DNA from: DATAUD01 sp036501665
Lineage (GTDB): Bacteria > Verrucomicrobiota > Verrucomicrobiia > Limisphaerales > Palsa-1400
DNA length: 64,000 bases
Reading direction: 5' to 3'
Assembly (NCBI GenBank): GCA_036501665.1
Contig: DASXZW010000023.1
Location: 1-64,000, forward strand
Part shown: positions 26,656-32,962 of the stretch, piece after piece
How positions within the stretch are numbered: position 1 is the stretch's first letter
Layout: each line of letters opens with the position of its first letter
Notes under the pieces: model-generated
Databases searched by the model: none
The model's input: only the letters and a program-made list of their open reading frames with translations
What the model was told of the DNA's origin: nothing
Translations under genes and position numbers: made by a program

Positions 26656-28033
26656 AACAATCAAACTTGCAAACAGCGAGTAGCGCGATACGATGACCGG
26701 GCCAAAAGCGGGTGTGGTTCAATGGTAGAATGTGGGCTTCCCAAGCCTGAGACGAGGGTTCGATTCCCTTCACCCGCTCCAATTGACAGGTTGCGACACC
26801 TTCCGCCAAATAACGACTATCGCCTTTGTTTACAGGGGTTTCGTGAGCCTTTGACCCTCCATTCACCGCGTCAGGATGCGACCCGTTTTGACCTTCCACG
26901 CCTAAATTCTGTGCGCGTATTTGTGTATAGCTTGGCACGGCATCCAACCGCGGCAGATTCTTGATCGCATCGTAAATCGGCAATTGCATTTCATCGGTGT
27001 AAACCTTGGAAGTCAACTTGATGTCGCTGTGGCGCATCAATTTCATGGCGAACCGTTGCGCCACTCCGTTGCGTTGCAGGAACGTCGCCCAGGTGTAGCG
27101 CAACGCGTGGAAATCACCGTAACGGCCCAATTCATCCCGATAGGAAACGCCATTGGCTTCCGCGTCCTTTTGCAATCGTCGCGCCCTCGGAATGCCGTTC
27201 GGGAAGACCAAATCCGTCCCCTTGCATCCCGTTGGCCGATGAGCCTTCAATGCCTCGACGATCTCCGGCACCAGTTGCACTGATTCCTCTTTCTTGTTCT
27301 TGGCAACGCAGTCCCGCACAACCACAAACGGCACTTCCGGATCCAAGTGAAGATCACCCCAAGTCAATTGCTTTAGCTCCTCTTGACGCAAACCCGTCCG
27401 CGCCGCCGCAAAATAAATGATGCCCCGATCTTCCGACCCAGCCACCAGCTTGCGCAATTCCTCATCCGTGAATGCGCGGCGAACCCGCTTCGGCTTGCCC
27501 CGTTCATCCGCCCTGCCGACGTTCTTAAGCGGGTTGGTCTTAATCCTGTTTCCCTTTTCCATCCAGTTTAAAAAAGAAATCATTCCTTGCAGGTAATGGT
27601 TCAGCGTTCGTGGCGAGCAGATTTGACGGTTGCGCCACACGAGGAAGGAATCGACTGTGATATTGCACGGCACCTGCCAATCACATTCTTTCAGTAAAAC
27701 CCGGATGCGGGATGCAACCAACCGGGCACCGCGACCGCCGCGACCATTGCGCCCGCGTGTCGCTAAGTCGGCCACGTAATCGTCAAGGTGAGCCGTCAGA
27801 GCCTTCCGTGCGGACTCACGGATGGCCTTTGGTTCAAGAATGCCCGCAGCCTCGCGTTCCCGCTCTTGGACGAAGTCATGCGCCCTTTTGTCCGCAACCT
27901 GTTTGTCTGTTGCGCCAAGCGATTTCCACTTGTCCACCGGCATTTCGCCAATCCGATACCGCAAATAATAAGAGCGCGTCTCACGAAGCTTTCCGCCTCG
28001 ACGAAACCGCCGTTTTTCAACGCTGAAAATCAT
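26573..28033 (-). CDS. int: Tyrosine recombinase/integrase (integrated-form reading frame)
   Basis: 486 residues in the integrated state. The core-binding domain is at about 75-165, the catalytic domain at about 185-350 with Arg216 (ARTGLRQEEL), His309/Arg312 (HALRYTWAT), His335 (LMRHSD) and nucleophile Tyr345 (KVYTDE). All are present, so it is probably active. From residue 419 the frame enters the attL core (ERVKGIEP), then runs antisense through the tRNA and the end of lpxD. Those last ~60 residues are chromosomal and not part of the mobile gene. After excision the same frame would continue into the 63 codons at 31033-31225, giving a 489-residue protein. The start ATG overlaps the upstream HTH gene's stop (ATGA) and has an AGGAG site. 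Confidence 0.9.
   Translation of the reverse strand: MIFSVEKRRFRRGGKLRETRSYYLRYRIGEMPVDKWKSLGATDKQVADKRAHDFVQEREREAAGILEPKAIRESARKALTAHLDDYVADLATRGRNGRGGRGARLVASRIRVLLKECDWQVPCNITVDSFLVWRNRQICSPRTLNHYLQGMISFLNWMEKGNRIKTNPLKNVGRADERGKPKRVRRAFTDEELRKLVAGSEDRGIIYFAAARTGLRQEELKQLTWGDLHLDPEVPFVVVRDCVAKNKKEESVQLVPEIVEALKAHRPTGCKGTDLVFPNGIPRARRLQKDAEANGVSYRDELGRYGDFHALRYTWATFLQRNGVAQRFAMKLMRHSDIKLTSKVYTDEMQLPIYDAIKNLPRLDAVPSYTQIRAQNLGVEGQNGSHPDAVNGGSKAHETPVNKGDSRYLAEGVATCQLERVKGIEPSSQAWEAHILPLNHTRFWPGHRIALLAVCKFDCFTIGRVSDLQSHQMRLRDGVPVHSRDE
26708..26781 (+). tRNA. tRNA-Gly(CCC)
   Basis: 74 nt with an encoded CCA end. The 7-bp acceptor stem pairs GCGGGTG with CACCCGC. The D-arm has GTTCAATGGTAGAA, the anticodon loop TTCCCAA gives CCC, and the T-arm is GAGGGTTCGATTCCCTT. 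It is very close to E. coli glyU tRNA. The anticodon stem has two G-T wobbles at its base. Its last 25 nt are the left attachment site of the integrated element, and integration leaves the tRNA intact. Confidence 0.95.
26757..26781 (+). repeat. attL core (tRNA-Gly 3' end)
   Basis: 25 bp, starting GGTTCGATTCCC and ending CGCTCCA, identical to 31226-31250. It covers the T-loop to the CCA end of the tRNA. The sequence differs on both sides, which fixes the core limits. Read on the minus strand it encodes ERVKGIEP within the integrase frame. Confidence 0.92.
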
Positions 28034-28236
28034 ACTGCTCCTTTCACAATAATTTGCTCAATGTCTCCCAACCGAAAACGCACCGCACCCCGGATTTTAA
28101 CCGTCGGCAGCTTCCCTGACGCCACCAGTCTTTCCACCATCCGAACCGAGCAGGCCAGCAAACGCGCGACCTCTTTCTTGGTCAGCAATTGCAGCCCCGC
28201 TGGTTTCACCGCCTCGCTTTCTCCTCCATTTGGCAT
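28030..28236 (-). CDS. Excisionase-like HTH protein (AlpA/MerR-type)
   Basis: 68 residues from the ATG at 28236, chosen because GGAGG lies about 8 nt upstream, within the preceding gene's end. LLTKKEVARLLACSVRMVER and LVASGKLPTVKIRGAVRF are a winged HTH of the excisionase/helix-turn-helix-17 type: helix-turn-helix followed by a wing with R-F-R. It probably directs excision together with the integrase encoded directly downstream (4-bp overlap). A transcriptional repressor role is also possible. Confidence 0.85.
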   Translation of the reverse strand: MPNGGESEAVKPAGLQLLTKKEVARLLACSVRMVERLVASGKLPTVKIRGAVRFRLGDIEQIIVKGAV

Positions 28237-28238
28237 TT

Positions 28239-28646
28239 TTAATCCTCCCCCGAATCTGTCCACTTGCCCCGCTTGGTTTTGTTTTCTTTGGCTTTTTTGA
28301 TCGAACGCTCGGAGATCATTACGATGTAGTGCCCGTCCCGGTCATAGACGCTCTTTTCCAGAATCCCACGCTCGGCAAGTTTGTCGATCATGCTGCGGTC
28401 ACAATGCAACTCCGCCACCGCACCACCGGGAGACGGCCCCCACTTGCCCTCTTTATGGACATCGTCCATCCAATCCTGAAACGCCAAAAGGCTCCTCTCT
28501 GTCTTGCCCAGATTCCGCAATGGCTTCATTTCGCCACCGCACAGCGGGCACCACGGACTATCCGGGGGACTGTCCTCGTGGGGAAAATTCGCCTGCCCGC
28601 ACTCGTTGCACCAGAATCGCTCGCGCTCGTTTTCGTCCATATTCAA
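28239..28646 (-). CDS. Zinc-ribbon/wHTH-like protein of the element
   Basis: 135 residues. The N-terminal ribbon has CNECGQ and, later, CPLCGGEMK (two CxxC pairs, probable zinc site). The C-terminal half (SMIDKLAERGILEKSVYDRDGHYIVMISERS) resembles a winged-helix segment. It is the first gene of the minus-strand operon to xis and int, driven by the divergent promoter region. A regulatory role is likely by position only. Confidence 0.65.
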   Translation of the reverse strand: MNMDENERERFWCNECGQANFPHEDSPPDSPWCPLCGGEMKPLRNLGKTERSLLAFQDWMDDVHKEGKWGPSPGGAVAELHCDRSMIDKLAERGILEKSVYDRDGHYIVMISERSIKKAKENKTKRGKWTDSGED

Positions 28647-28650
28647 AGAC

Positions 28651-28766
28651 TTCGACTATTCACAACAATAGAATATTCAAACGTTGTGAATTGTCAATCG
28701 CGATTCTCGACTTTCCTCAATCGCCTTTACAAAGCTCTTGACATTTGCGTTTTTATAGTCGAATAT
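28651..28766. promoter_or_regulatory. Divergent promoters with paired operator-like repeats
   Basis: Plus-strand promoter: TTGACA 28738-28743 and GAATAT 28761-28766, 17-bp spacer. Minus-strand promoter: TTGACA at 28697-28692 and TATTCT at 28675-28670, 16-bp spacer. A 9-bp repeat TTCGACTAT (28651-28659) recurs inverted at 28755-28763, overlapping the plus -10. An 8-bp inverted repeat TTCACAAC/GTTGTGAA (28659-28666, 28683-28690) brackets the minus -10. The layout resembles a lysogeny switch between the int/xis operon and the RHH-like gene. Confidence 0.65.
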
Positions 28767-28774
28767 TTGTGCAT

Positions 28775-29329
28775 ATGAAAATTATTAAACTTCCGTTGTC
28801 GGATTCCGCGTATCAGAAAGCCTTAGACTTGGCCGCCGCTACCGCCATCCCGGTTGAGGCGTATCTCTTGACGGAGATTCAGGATATGCTCGACAAAAGA
28901 ACCTATACTCCAACAACTTCCAAACATTCTGCCGAGAACTCGCCCTCACTCCTTCCACCCGGCCCAAATTTTCGCGCCACCATGCCAGACACGCTTGAAC
29001 AAGTACTTGCGGTATCTGAGTACGTGTACAAAGACAAAGTTGTACCTGTAAGTGAGATGTACGCAGGCAACTTGTTTAGGCAAGCAGTACTAGTTGTATC
29101 CGAAAAGCGGGGAATTAACGCGACCACAGTACGGGACAAGTTTAACGAAAGAAGGCTCGGATTACCGGACGTGAACTTGAATTTGGATGTGATCATTTCA
29201 TGGTTCTGCAAGCCGGAGATGCTCCGCGATCACTTGTGTCGGAAATTTCCAAACTGTGTATCGACTATCCAAGAACGCTTTGCCAAGTTTCTCCCGGGCC
29301 GGTTCGACGACGCAAATGATCTGAATTAA
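28775..29329 (+). CDS. RHH-like N-terminal protein of the element
   Basis: 184 residues from the ATG at 28775. An upstream TTG at 28745 overlaps the promoter and is rejected. The first 45 residues (MKIIKLPLSDSAYQKALDLA, then AAATAIPVEAYLLTEIQDML) have the strand-helix-helix pattern of ribbon-helix-helix DNA-binding proteins. The C-terminal half (about 90-180) is a helical domain with EKRGINATTVRDKFNERRLG, unrecognised. It is divergent from int/xis and a plausible repressor of that operon. The predicted start site lies about 2 bp before the ATG, so the mRNA may be leaderless. Confidence 0.65.
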   Translation: MKIIKLPLSDSAYQKALDLAAATAIPVEAYLLTEIQDMLDKRTYTPTTSKHSAENSPSLLPPGPNFRATMPDTLEQVLAVSEYVYKDKVVPVSEMYAGNLFRQAVLVVSEKRGINATTVRDKFNERRLGLPDVNLNLDVIISWFCKPEMLRDHLCRKFPNCVSTIQERFAKFLPGRFDDANDLN

Positions 29330-29342
29330 CCACAGGAAGAAT

Positions 29343-29612
29343 ATGAGCATTGATAAAGATGATATGGAGCAAGCGCACTTCATTAAGGAACTTATTGCTG
29401 GAAATCATCTCGAAGGCAAAGCACTCGAAATCGCGCAACAGGCTATAAACAAGGGGCCTGACAGTCTGAGTGCTGCACAGGAATCTGTCCTGAGACGGGC
29501 GATGAGCGACTTCTCACCAGAAGAATGCGGTTCATGTGGAAATTCAATCCCTTGGACAGAACGGTATCAGGCGGCCACGACGGGCCGGTGCCTGGGCTGC
29601 ATTGTCAGTTGA
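29343..29612 (+). CDS. Small zinc-ribbon-like protein
   Basis: 89 residues. Helical N-terminal half, then CGSCGNSIPWTERYQAATTG and CLGCIVS, two CxxC pairs about 20 residues apart (probable zinc binding). The 13-bp gap after the upstream gene suggests an operon. No function recognised. The C-terminal ribbon resembles small proteins that travel with mobile elements. Confidence 0.6.
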   Translation: MSIDKDDMEQAHFIKELIAGNHLEGKALEIAQQAINKGPDSLSAAQESVLRRAMSDFSPEECGSCGNSIPWTERYQAATTGRCLGCIVS

Positions 29613-29636
29613 ACGCCTCAACGAATAATACACGAA

Positions 29637-29951
29637 GTGATGATGATGAAAATTGCATGGTTAAGTTTTATTGCAGGCGTCGTTTTGGGTGTTGCCTCCG
29701 CTCTATCGTTCAAATGGTTTGATCGGCCAGCAATTCAGCGGCCTCCCACAGAATTGGAAGGTAATTTCGAGATACACAGCCTTCCAAGCGATGCGCCATA
29801 TTGGGCTATAAAAATAGATCGGAAGACGGGCAAAACGTGGGGCATGTCTCAAGAGGGAGCATGGCTTAACTTGCGTGACGTAAACATTGAGTCTGCAGGG
29901 GACTGGCTCAAGAAACACGGCACGGAAACGAACAAAATGATTTCAAATTAG
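29637..29951 (+). CDS. Single-helix membrane protein of the element
   Basis: 104 residues. The N-terminal hydrophobic segment IAWLSFIAGVVLGVASALSF is followed by a soluble region with YWAIKIDRKTGKTWGMSQEG. There are alternative starts at four consecutive Met codons. It is an inner-membrane-anchored protein. It is not clearly a phage coat protein: it is too long and lacks a coat-like C-terminal basic tail. Unknown function. Confidence 0.6.
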   Translation: MMMMKIAWLSFIAGVVLGVASALSFKWFDRPAIQRPPTELEGNFEIHSLPSDAPYWAIKIDRKTGKTWGMSQEGAWLNLRDVNIESAGDWLKKHGTETNKMISN

Positions 29952-29999
29952 CACACCATCAATTTGTGAACGCGCTAAAAGCTAAGGTAAGATGGAAAA

Positions 30000-31022
30000 T
30001 CAGACACTGACATTCCACACCCTCTTTCCCAAGCGAACACCGTCCAACAGAGACGACCGCGCAAACTGGCGCGCCGAATCTTCAACGGCCAAAGCCAACG
30101 ACGGGTAAACCGTGCCCGGTGGCAACGCCGTATGAAGGATCGCGTCCTGAAAAATGTAACACCACCGAGGCCCGCACCTCTTCTTGAAATCCTCCATGTC
30201 AGTAATCCCGTAGTAACTGGCAAATGCGTTGACCTTCTGCCGCCAGAGCCAAGCGTGTTCGGAATTGAACATCATGTGAGGATGAAACGACCGCTCACCT
30301 CTTCGGTAACCCAGGTAGCGAACCAGCCTTGCCCCCTTATCCGCCTCGATCCTCGCGTCAATGTGCTTGGCGATGTATTTGCCAACGTATTTCGAGATGC
30401 CTTCCGCAGTCGATTTAATGGGCAGCAATTCCGTCCGACCGAAACCGTAACGCGGTGCAGTCTCAAGCCAGAATGACCACTCGGACTTAAGTGCCGCCGA
30501 AGCTGTATGATAGTCCCGCCTTGCGACCGCCTCAAAGTCCAACCCCGTCCGAATATCAGCGTCCAGCACCACGAGGCAATGAAAATGCAGCCTGCCGCTT
30601 TTCTGACGCTCTGGCACGGCCACTATGCGCTTGTAACGGCCTTTCAATACGCGCCGGTTGAGATTGTTGAACCGACGCGACGCTTCCTTAATCGCGGTGA
30701 CGTGGTCAGAAAAAGTCAGCGTCAGGAAGCCGAGCCGTTCGATTCCGAATTGCTCGACAAGTGCCATGATTTCGCCTTTCAAACAGAACGCGACTTTTCG
30801 ATGCGCTCCGGTGAGCAGATTCCACGGACTCGCTGACGCGTTGTCTGAATTGTTACTATTTAGACAAGGAAGGCCGGAGGCGGGCGGCGCTTCGCGCCGC
30901 ACCGCCCCCGGCCCTCCAACGTCGCCGGCTGACAAATCATTCGACCGCAGAACCGACGAGCTGTTGGCTCGCAGCATCGGTTCTGCTAGCTTTAACTTGC
31001 CACCCTCGGTCTCTTCTTGCAC
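30000..31022 (-). CDS. rep: HUH-type rolling-circle replication initiator
   Basis: 340 residues from the GTG at 31022, preceded by GAGGAGGGG at 5-6 nt. A TTG at 31055 would add 11 residues. Motif I-like GFLTLTFSDH, motif II HUH in GRLHFHCLVVLD (His146, His148) and motif III GISKYVGKYIAKH (Tyr212 or Tyr216, each followed by Lys three residues on) are the nickase signature of Rep proteins. It nicks an origin and leads rolling-circle replication. The N-terminal ~65 residues are low complexity and overlap two strong hairpins. The start lies 10 nt after the stop of the integrase tail, suggesting int-rep coupling in the circular form. Confidence 0.85.
   Translation of the reverse strand: MQEETEGGKLKLAEPMLRANSSSVLRSNDLSAGDVGGPGAVRREAPPASGLPCLNSNNSDNASASPWNLLTGAHRKVAFCLKGEIMALVEQFGIERLGFLTLTFSDHVTAIKEASRRFNNLNRRVLKGRYKRIVAVPERQKSGRLHFHCLVVLDADIRTGLDFEAVARRDYHTASAALKSEWSFWLETAPRYGFGRTELLPIKSTAEGISKYVGKYIAKHIDARIEADKGARLVRYLGYRRGERSFHPHMMFNSEHAWLWRQKVNAFASYYGITDMEDFKKRCGPRWCYIFQDAILHTALPPGTVYPSLALAVEDSARQFARSSLLDGVRLGKRVWNVSV
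30841..30913. other. Two adjacent hairpins, candidate replication origin
   Basis: Hairpin 1 has TTGTCT (30841-30846) paired with AGACAA (30862-30867), extended by AAT/ATT across a mismatch. Hairpin 2 is a very stable GC stem (left arm 30872-30890, loop TTC, right arm to 30913), about 17 of 19 positions paired. They lie in the 5' low-complexity part of rep. Rolling-circle origins are often next to or inside rep, so this is a candidate nick region; no nick site was identified. Confidence 0.45.
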
Positions 31023-31032
31023 TGGCCCCTCC

Positions 31033-31225
31033 TCATTCAACCGCCGAGTTGACAATCGCGAGGATTGCAGCTTTCAGCGGTGGAGGAAGGTCAGGCCATG
31101 CTTTGACTACTTGCGACAGGCCGCGCCCATCACTGCCCTGAATCTGTGCGCCTATTTGTGTATAGCCCCTGTCGCCTTCTGAGGGAGTTTGTTCTGATTC
31201 AGCAACTTGCGGATTGGACGGGGAA
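31033..31225 (-). CDS. Alternative integrase C-terminus (expressed in frame only after excision)
   Basis: 63 codons plus stop, running inward from attR. They include GDRGYTQIGAQIQGSDGRG and VVKAWPDLPPPLKAAILAIV, a tail like those ending integrases of this phylum (recollection). In the integrated state it is cut off from int, though a chance ATG at 31251 opens the frame through attR. In the excised circle the int frame crosses the 25-bp core and continues here without shift. Its TGA (31033-31035) abuts the Shine-Dalgarno of rep. Confidence 0.8.
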
Positions 31226-31250
31226 GGTTCGATTCCCTTCACCCGCTCCA
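31226..31250 (+). repeat. attR core
   Basis: Exact 25-bp copy of the tRNA-Gly 3' end at 26757-26781, marking the right end of the element. The upstream part of the tRNA is absent here, as expected for attR. The minus-strand translation of the core is again ERVKGIEP. Confidence 0.92.
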
Positions 31251-31422
31251 TTGATAATCAATGGCTTACGAACAGTGTTGCCAGTGGGTGGTTAAACTGG
31301 ATTGAGCGTCTGTGGGCTGAATTTCCTGCATCCCATGGATCCTTGTCGAAGAGTTTTCCATTTACTAATTTCGCCAACCGGGAAAATATTTTATTGGCGA
31401 TTGCCCTGATTAGCCTAGATCG

Positions 31423-32124
31423 ATGATTTCAAAATTGCCACGCTGGGTTTGGTTGTGCGGCTGGATTCTGGCTTTTATCGCCGGCATAATAAATGCCGTA
31501 GGCTTCATTGGCATTCAGCATCAGTCCATCACACATTTGACGGGTAATACGACTATGTTCGCGGTTGCCGTGGCGAATTTGGATAGGGCGTCTGCATTCC
31601 GATATTGCGCCGTGCTGGGCTCATTTGTGGGCGGGGCCAGCGTGAGCGGTTTTATTATCCAGGACAACGCATTGCAGTTAGGCAGACGTTATGGCGTCGT
31701 TTTGTTTCTTGAGGCCACGTTTCTTGCTATTGCCGCCTTATTACTGAACCGAAACAATGTTTGCGGACTCTATTCCGCTGTTTTTGCTTGTGGCCTTCAG
31801 AACGCAATGGCGACGACTTACAGCGGCACGGTGATTCGCACCACGCATGTTTCCGGAATGTGGACCGATCTTGGCATTTTTCTTGGGCATGTCTTACGCG
31901 GCTTGCCAGTGGATGGTAAGCGCGGAAGAATGTGTTTTCTGATCATTTCGGGGTTTATTTGTGGCGGCGTCACTGGAGTCTTTACTTTTCGCGTGATGGG
32001 ATTCTCAACCCTTTTCATCCCGGCATCAATCACTGCCGCAGCTTCCCTCGGCTACGCCATTTATCAAATGCGCAAAATCGACAAGCGAAATTGCCGCAGC
32101 CACGAAGGATCGTTACGGGGATGA
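31423..32124 (+). CDS. YoaK/DUF1275-family membrane protein
   Basis: 233 residues with about six hydrophobic helices. Family features are AGIINAVGFIGIQHQSITHLTGNT near the N-terminus (shown in part), ACGLQNAMATTYSG and RTTHVSGMWTDLG in the middle. It is an integral inner-membrane protein of unknown transport or regulatory role. It lies just outside the element's right end. The tail is basic (RKIDKRNCRSHEGS). Confidence 0.85.
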   Translation: MISKLPRWVWLCGWILAFIAGIINAVGFIGIQHQSITHLTGNTTMFAVAVANLDRASAFRYCAVLGSFVGGASVSGFIIQDNALQLGRRYGVVLFLEATFLAIAALLLNRNNVCGLYSAVFACGLQNAMATTYSGTVIRTTHVSGMWTDLGIFLGHVLRGLPVDGKRGRMCFLIISGFICGGVTGVFTFRVMGFSTLFIPASITAAASLGYAIYQMRKIDKRNCRSHEGSLRG

Positions 32125-32193
32125 ATTCGAGATGGACGCCAACAACGGTTTTGTCAATTCTTACAACATTTCGATGCAAGAAACGTCGTCTTT

Positions 32194-32625
32194 ATGAATG
32201 CCAAGAACGCTTTGGAACAAAACAGGGTTGAAGTTGAAGGCCTGACTAGCATTTCGAGCGACTTCGGGCCGGACGAAACGATGGCTCGCCTGGAGAAGGC
32301 TCTCATCGCTCATGGCATGAAGGTCTTTTGCCGAATCAACCATGCCGAGTTGGCGTCCGAGGCAGGTATGAAATTGCGTCCAACGGAAGTCATACTTTTT
32401 GGCAATCCGCGCGGCGGAACATCTTTGATGCAGGCCAGCCAGACACTGGGAATTGATCTACCGCTCAAAGCGCTCGTCTGGCAGGACGCTTTGGGCAAAA
32501 CATGGCTTTCCTATAATGAACCGTCTTGGCTGGCAAAGCGGCATAACGCCGGCGGTTTAGAAGAGAAAGTGTCAGCGATGCGCGCAGATCTCAGCGCAAC
32601 GGCTGCGCAGGCGACTAAGCAGTAA
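32194..32625 (+). CDS. DUF302-domain protein
   Basis: 143 residues. The DUF302 pattern is visible: MARLEKALIAHGMKVFCRINH, LRPTEVILFGNPRGGTSLM and PLKALVWQDALGKTWLSYNE. The family is small and cytosolic or periplasmic and often sits with redox genes; function unknown. There is no signal peptide. It follows the YoaK-like gene by 69 bp. Confidence 0.85.
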   Translation: MNAKNALEQNRVEVEGLTSISSDFGPDETMARLEKALIAHGMKVFCRINHAELASEAGMKLRPTEVILFGNPRGGTSLMQASQTLGIDLPLKALVWQDALGKTWLSYNEPSWLAKRHNAGGLEEKVSAMRADLSATAAQATKQ

Positions 32626-32962
32626 TAAATTACGCCTAACGGCCTGATGGGAATAATGAGAAGGGTTCGGTTCCTTCCACCTGCTTCACTCTAATCTATC
32701 GCGCTTAATCTCTCGAAATGGGGATAGGAACAAGACTCGGCACAGCATAACTTATAGCTTTTCTTTGCGGCGGTATAGCTTGTAATCCACAACCTCACAA
32801 TATGCAGATTTGTGTACGGCATGGCCTATAGTCCATTACCTTACAAATATGTAACTTGTGGTGTTTTACATTACAACGGGTCGATATTAACTCGTTGTAG
32901 CGCATATATTTAGTCCTAATTAGTCCTTGCGTTTTCATTTCTAGCTTCTGTAGGGTTGCCTC
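32626..32962. other. AT-rich intergenic region with att-like relic and repeat
   Basis: This holds a degenerate copy of the element's attachment core at 32664-32688 (20 of 25 positions identical). It also holds a 28-bp sequence at 32827-32854 repeated inverted at 42403-42430. A weaker related copy begins near 32773 (TATAGCTTG ... CAATATGCAG). It is strikingly AT-rich against its neighbours. The promoter of the following gene should lie here, but no confident -35/-10 was picked. Confidence 0.6.
32827..32854 (+). repeat. 28-bp inverted repeat, left copy
   Basis: Starts TATAGTCCATTACC and continues through TTACAAATAT. It matches the complement of 42403-42430 at 24 of 28 positions, including an uninterrupted ACCTTACAAATAT. 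Together the two copies bracket 9.5 kb of FG-GAP genes. Confidence 0.65.

Larger units (their letters stand above)
26757..31250. mobile_element. 4.5-kb integrative element with HUH Rep in tRNA-Gly
   Basis: Bounded by an exact 25-bp direct repeat (26757-26781 inside tRNA-Gly and 31226-31250). Contents in order are integrase, excisionase-like HTH and zinc-ribbon gene (minus strand); RHH-like gene and two small genes (plus); and Rep (minus). No capsid, coat, Zot, relaxase-coupling or resistance genes are seen. It looks like an integrative rolling-circle plasmid or a minimal ssDNA-phage satellite. All core genes are intact, so it may be mobile. The class cannot be settled from sequence alone. Confidence 0.88.

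Noticed and set aside
26573..26756. Extra integrase C-terminal domain containing GIEPSSQAWEAHILPLNH
   Set aside because: It is the antisense translation of tRNA-Gly and the lpxD end, present only because the element integrated there; not a genuine protein domain.
31033..31251. Independent small gene of 72 codons at the right end of the element
   Set aside because: Its first nine codons are a chance ATG plus the att core; the content is best explained as the excised-form integrase tail.
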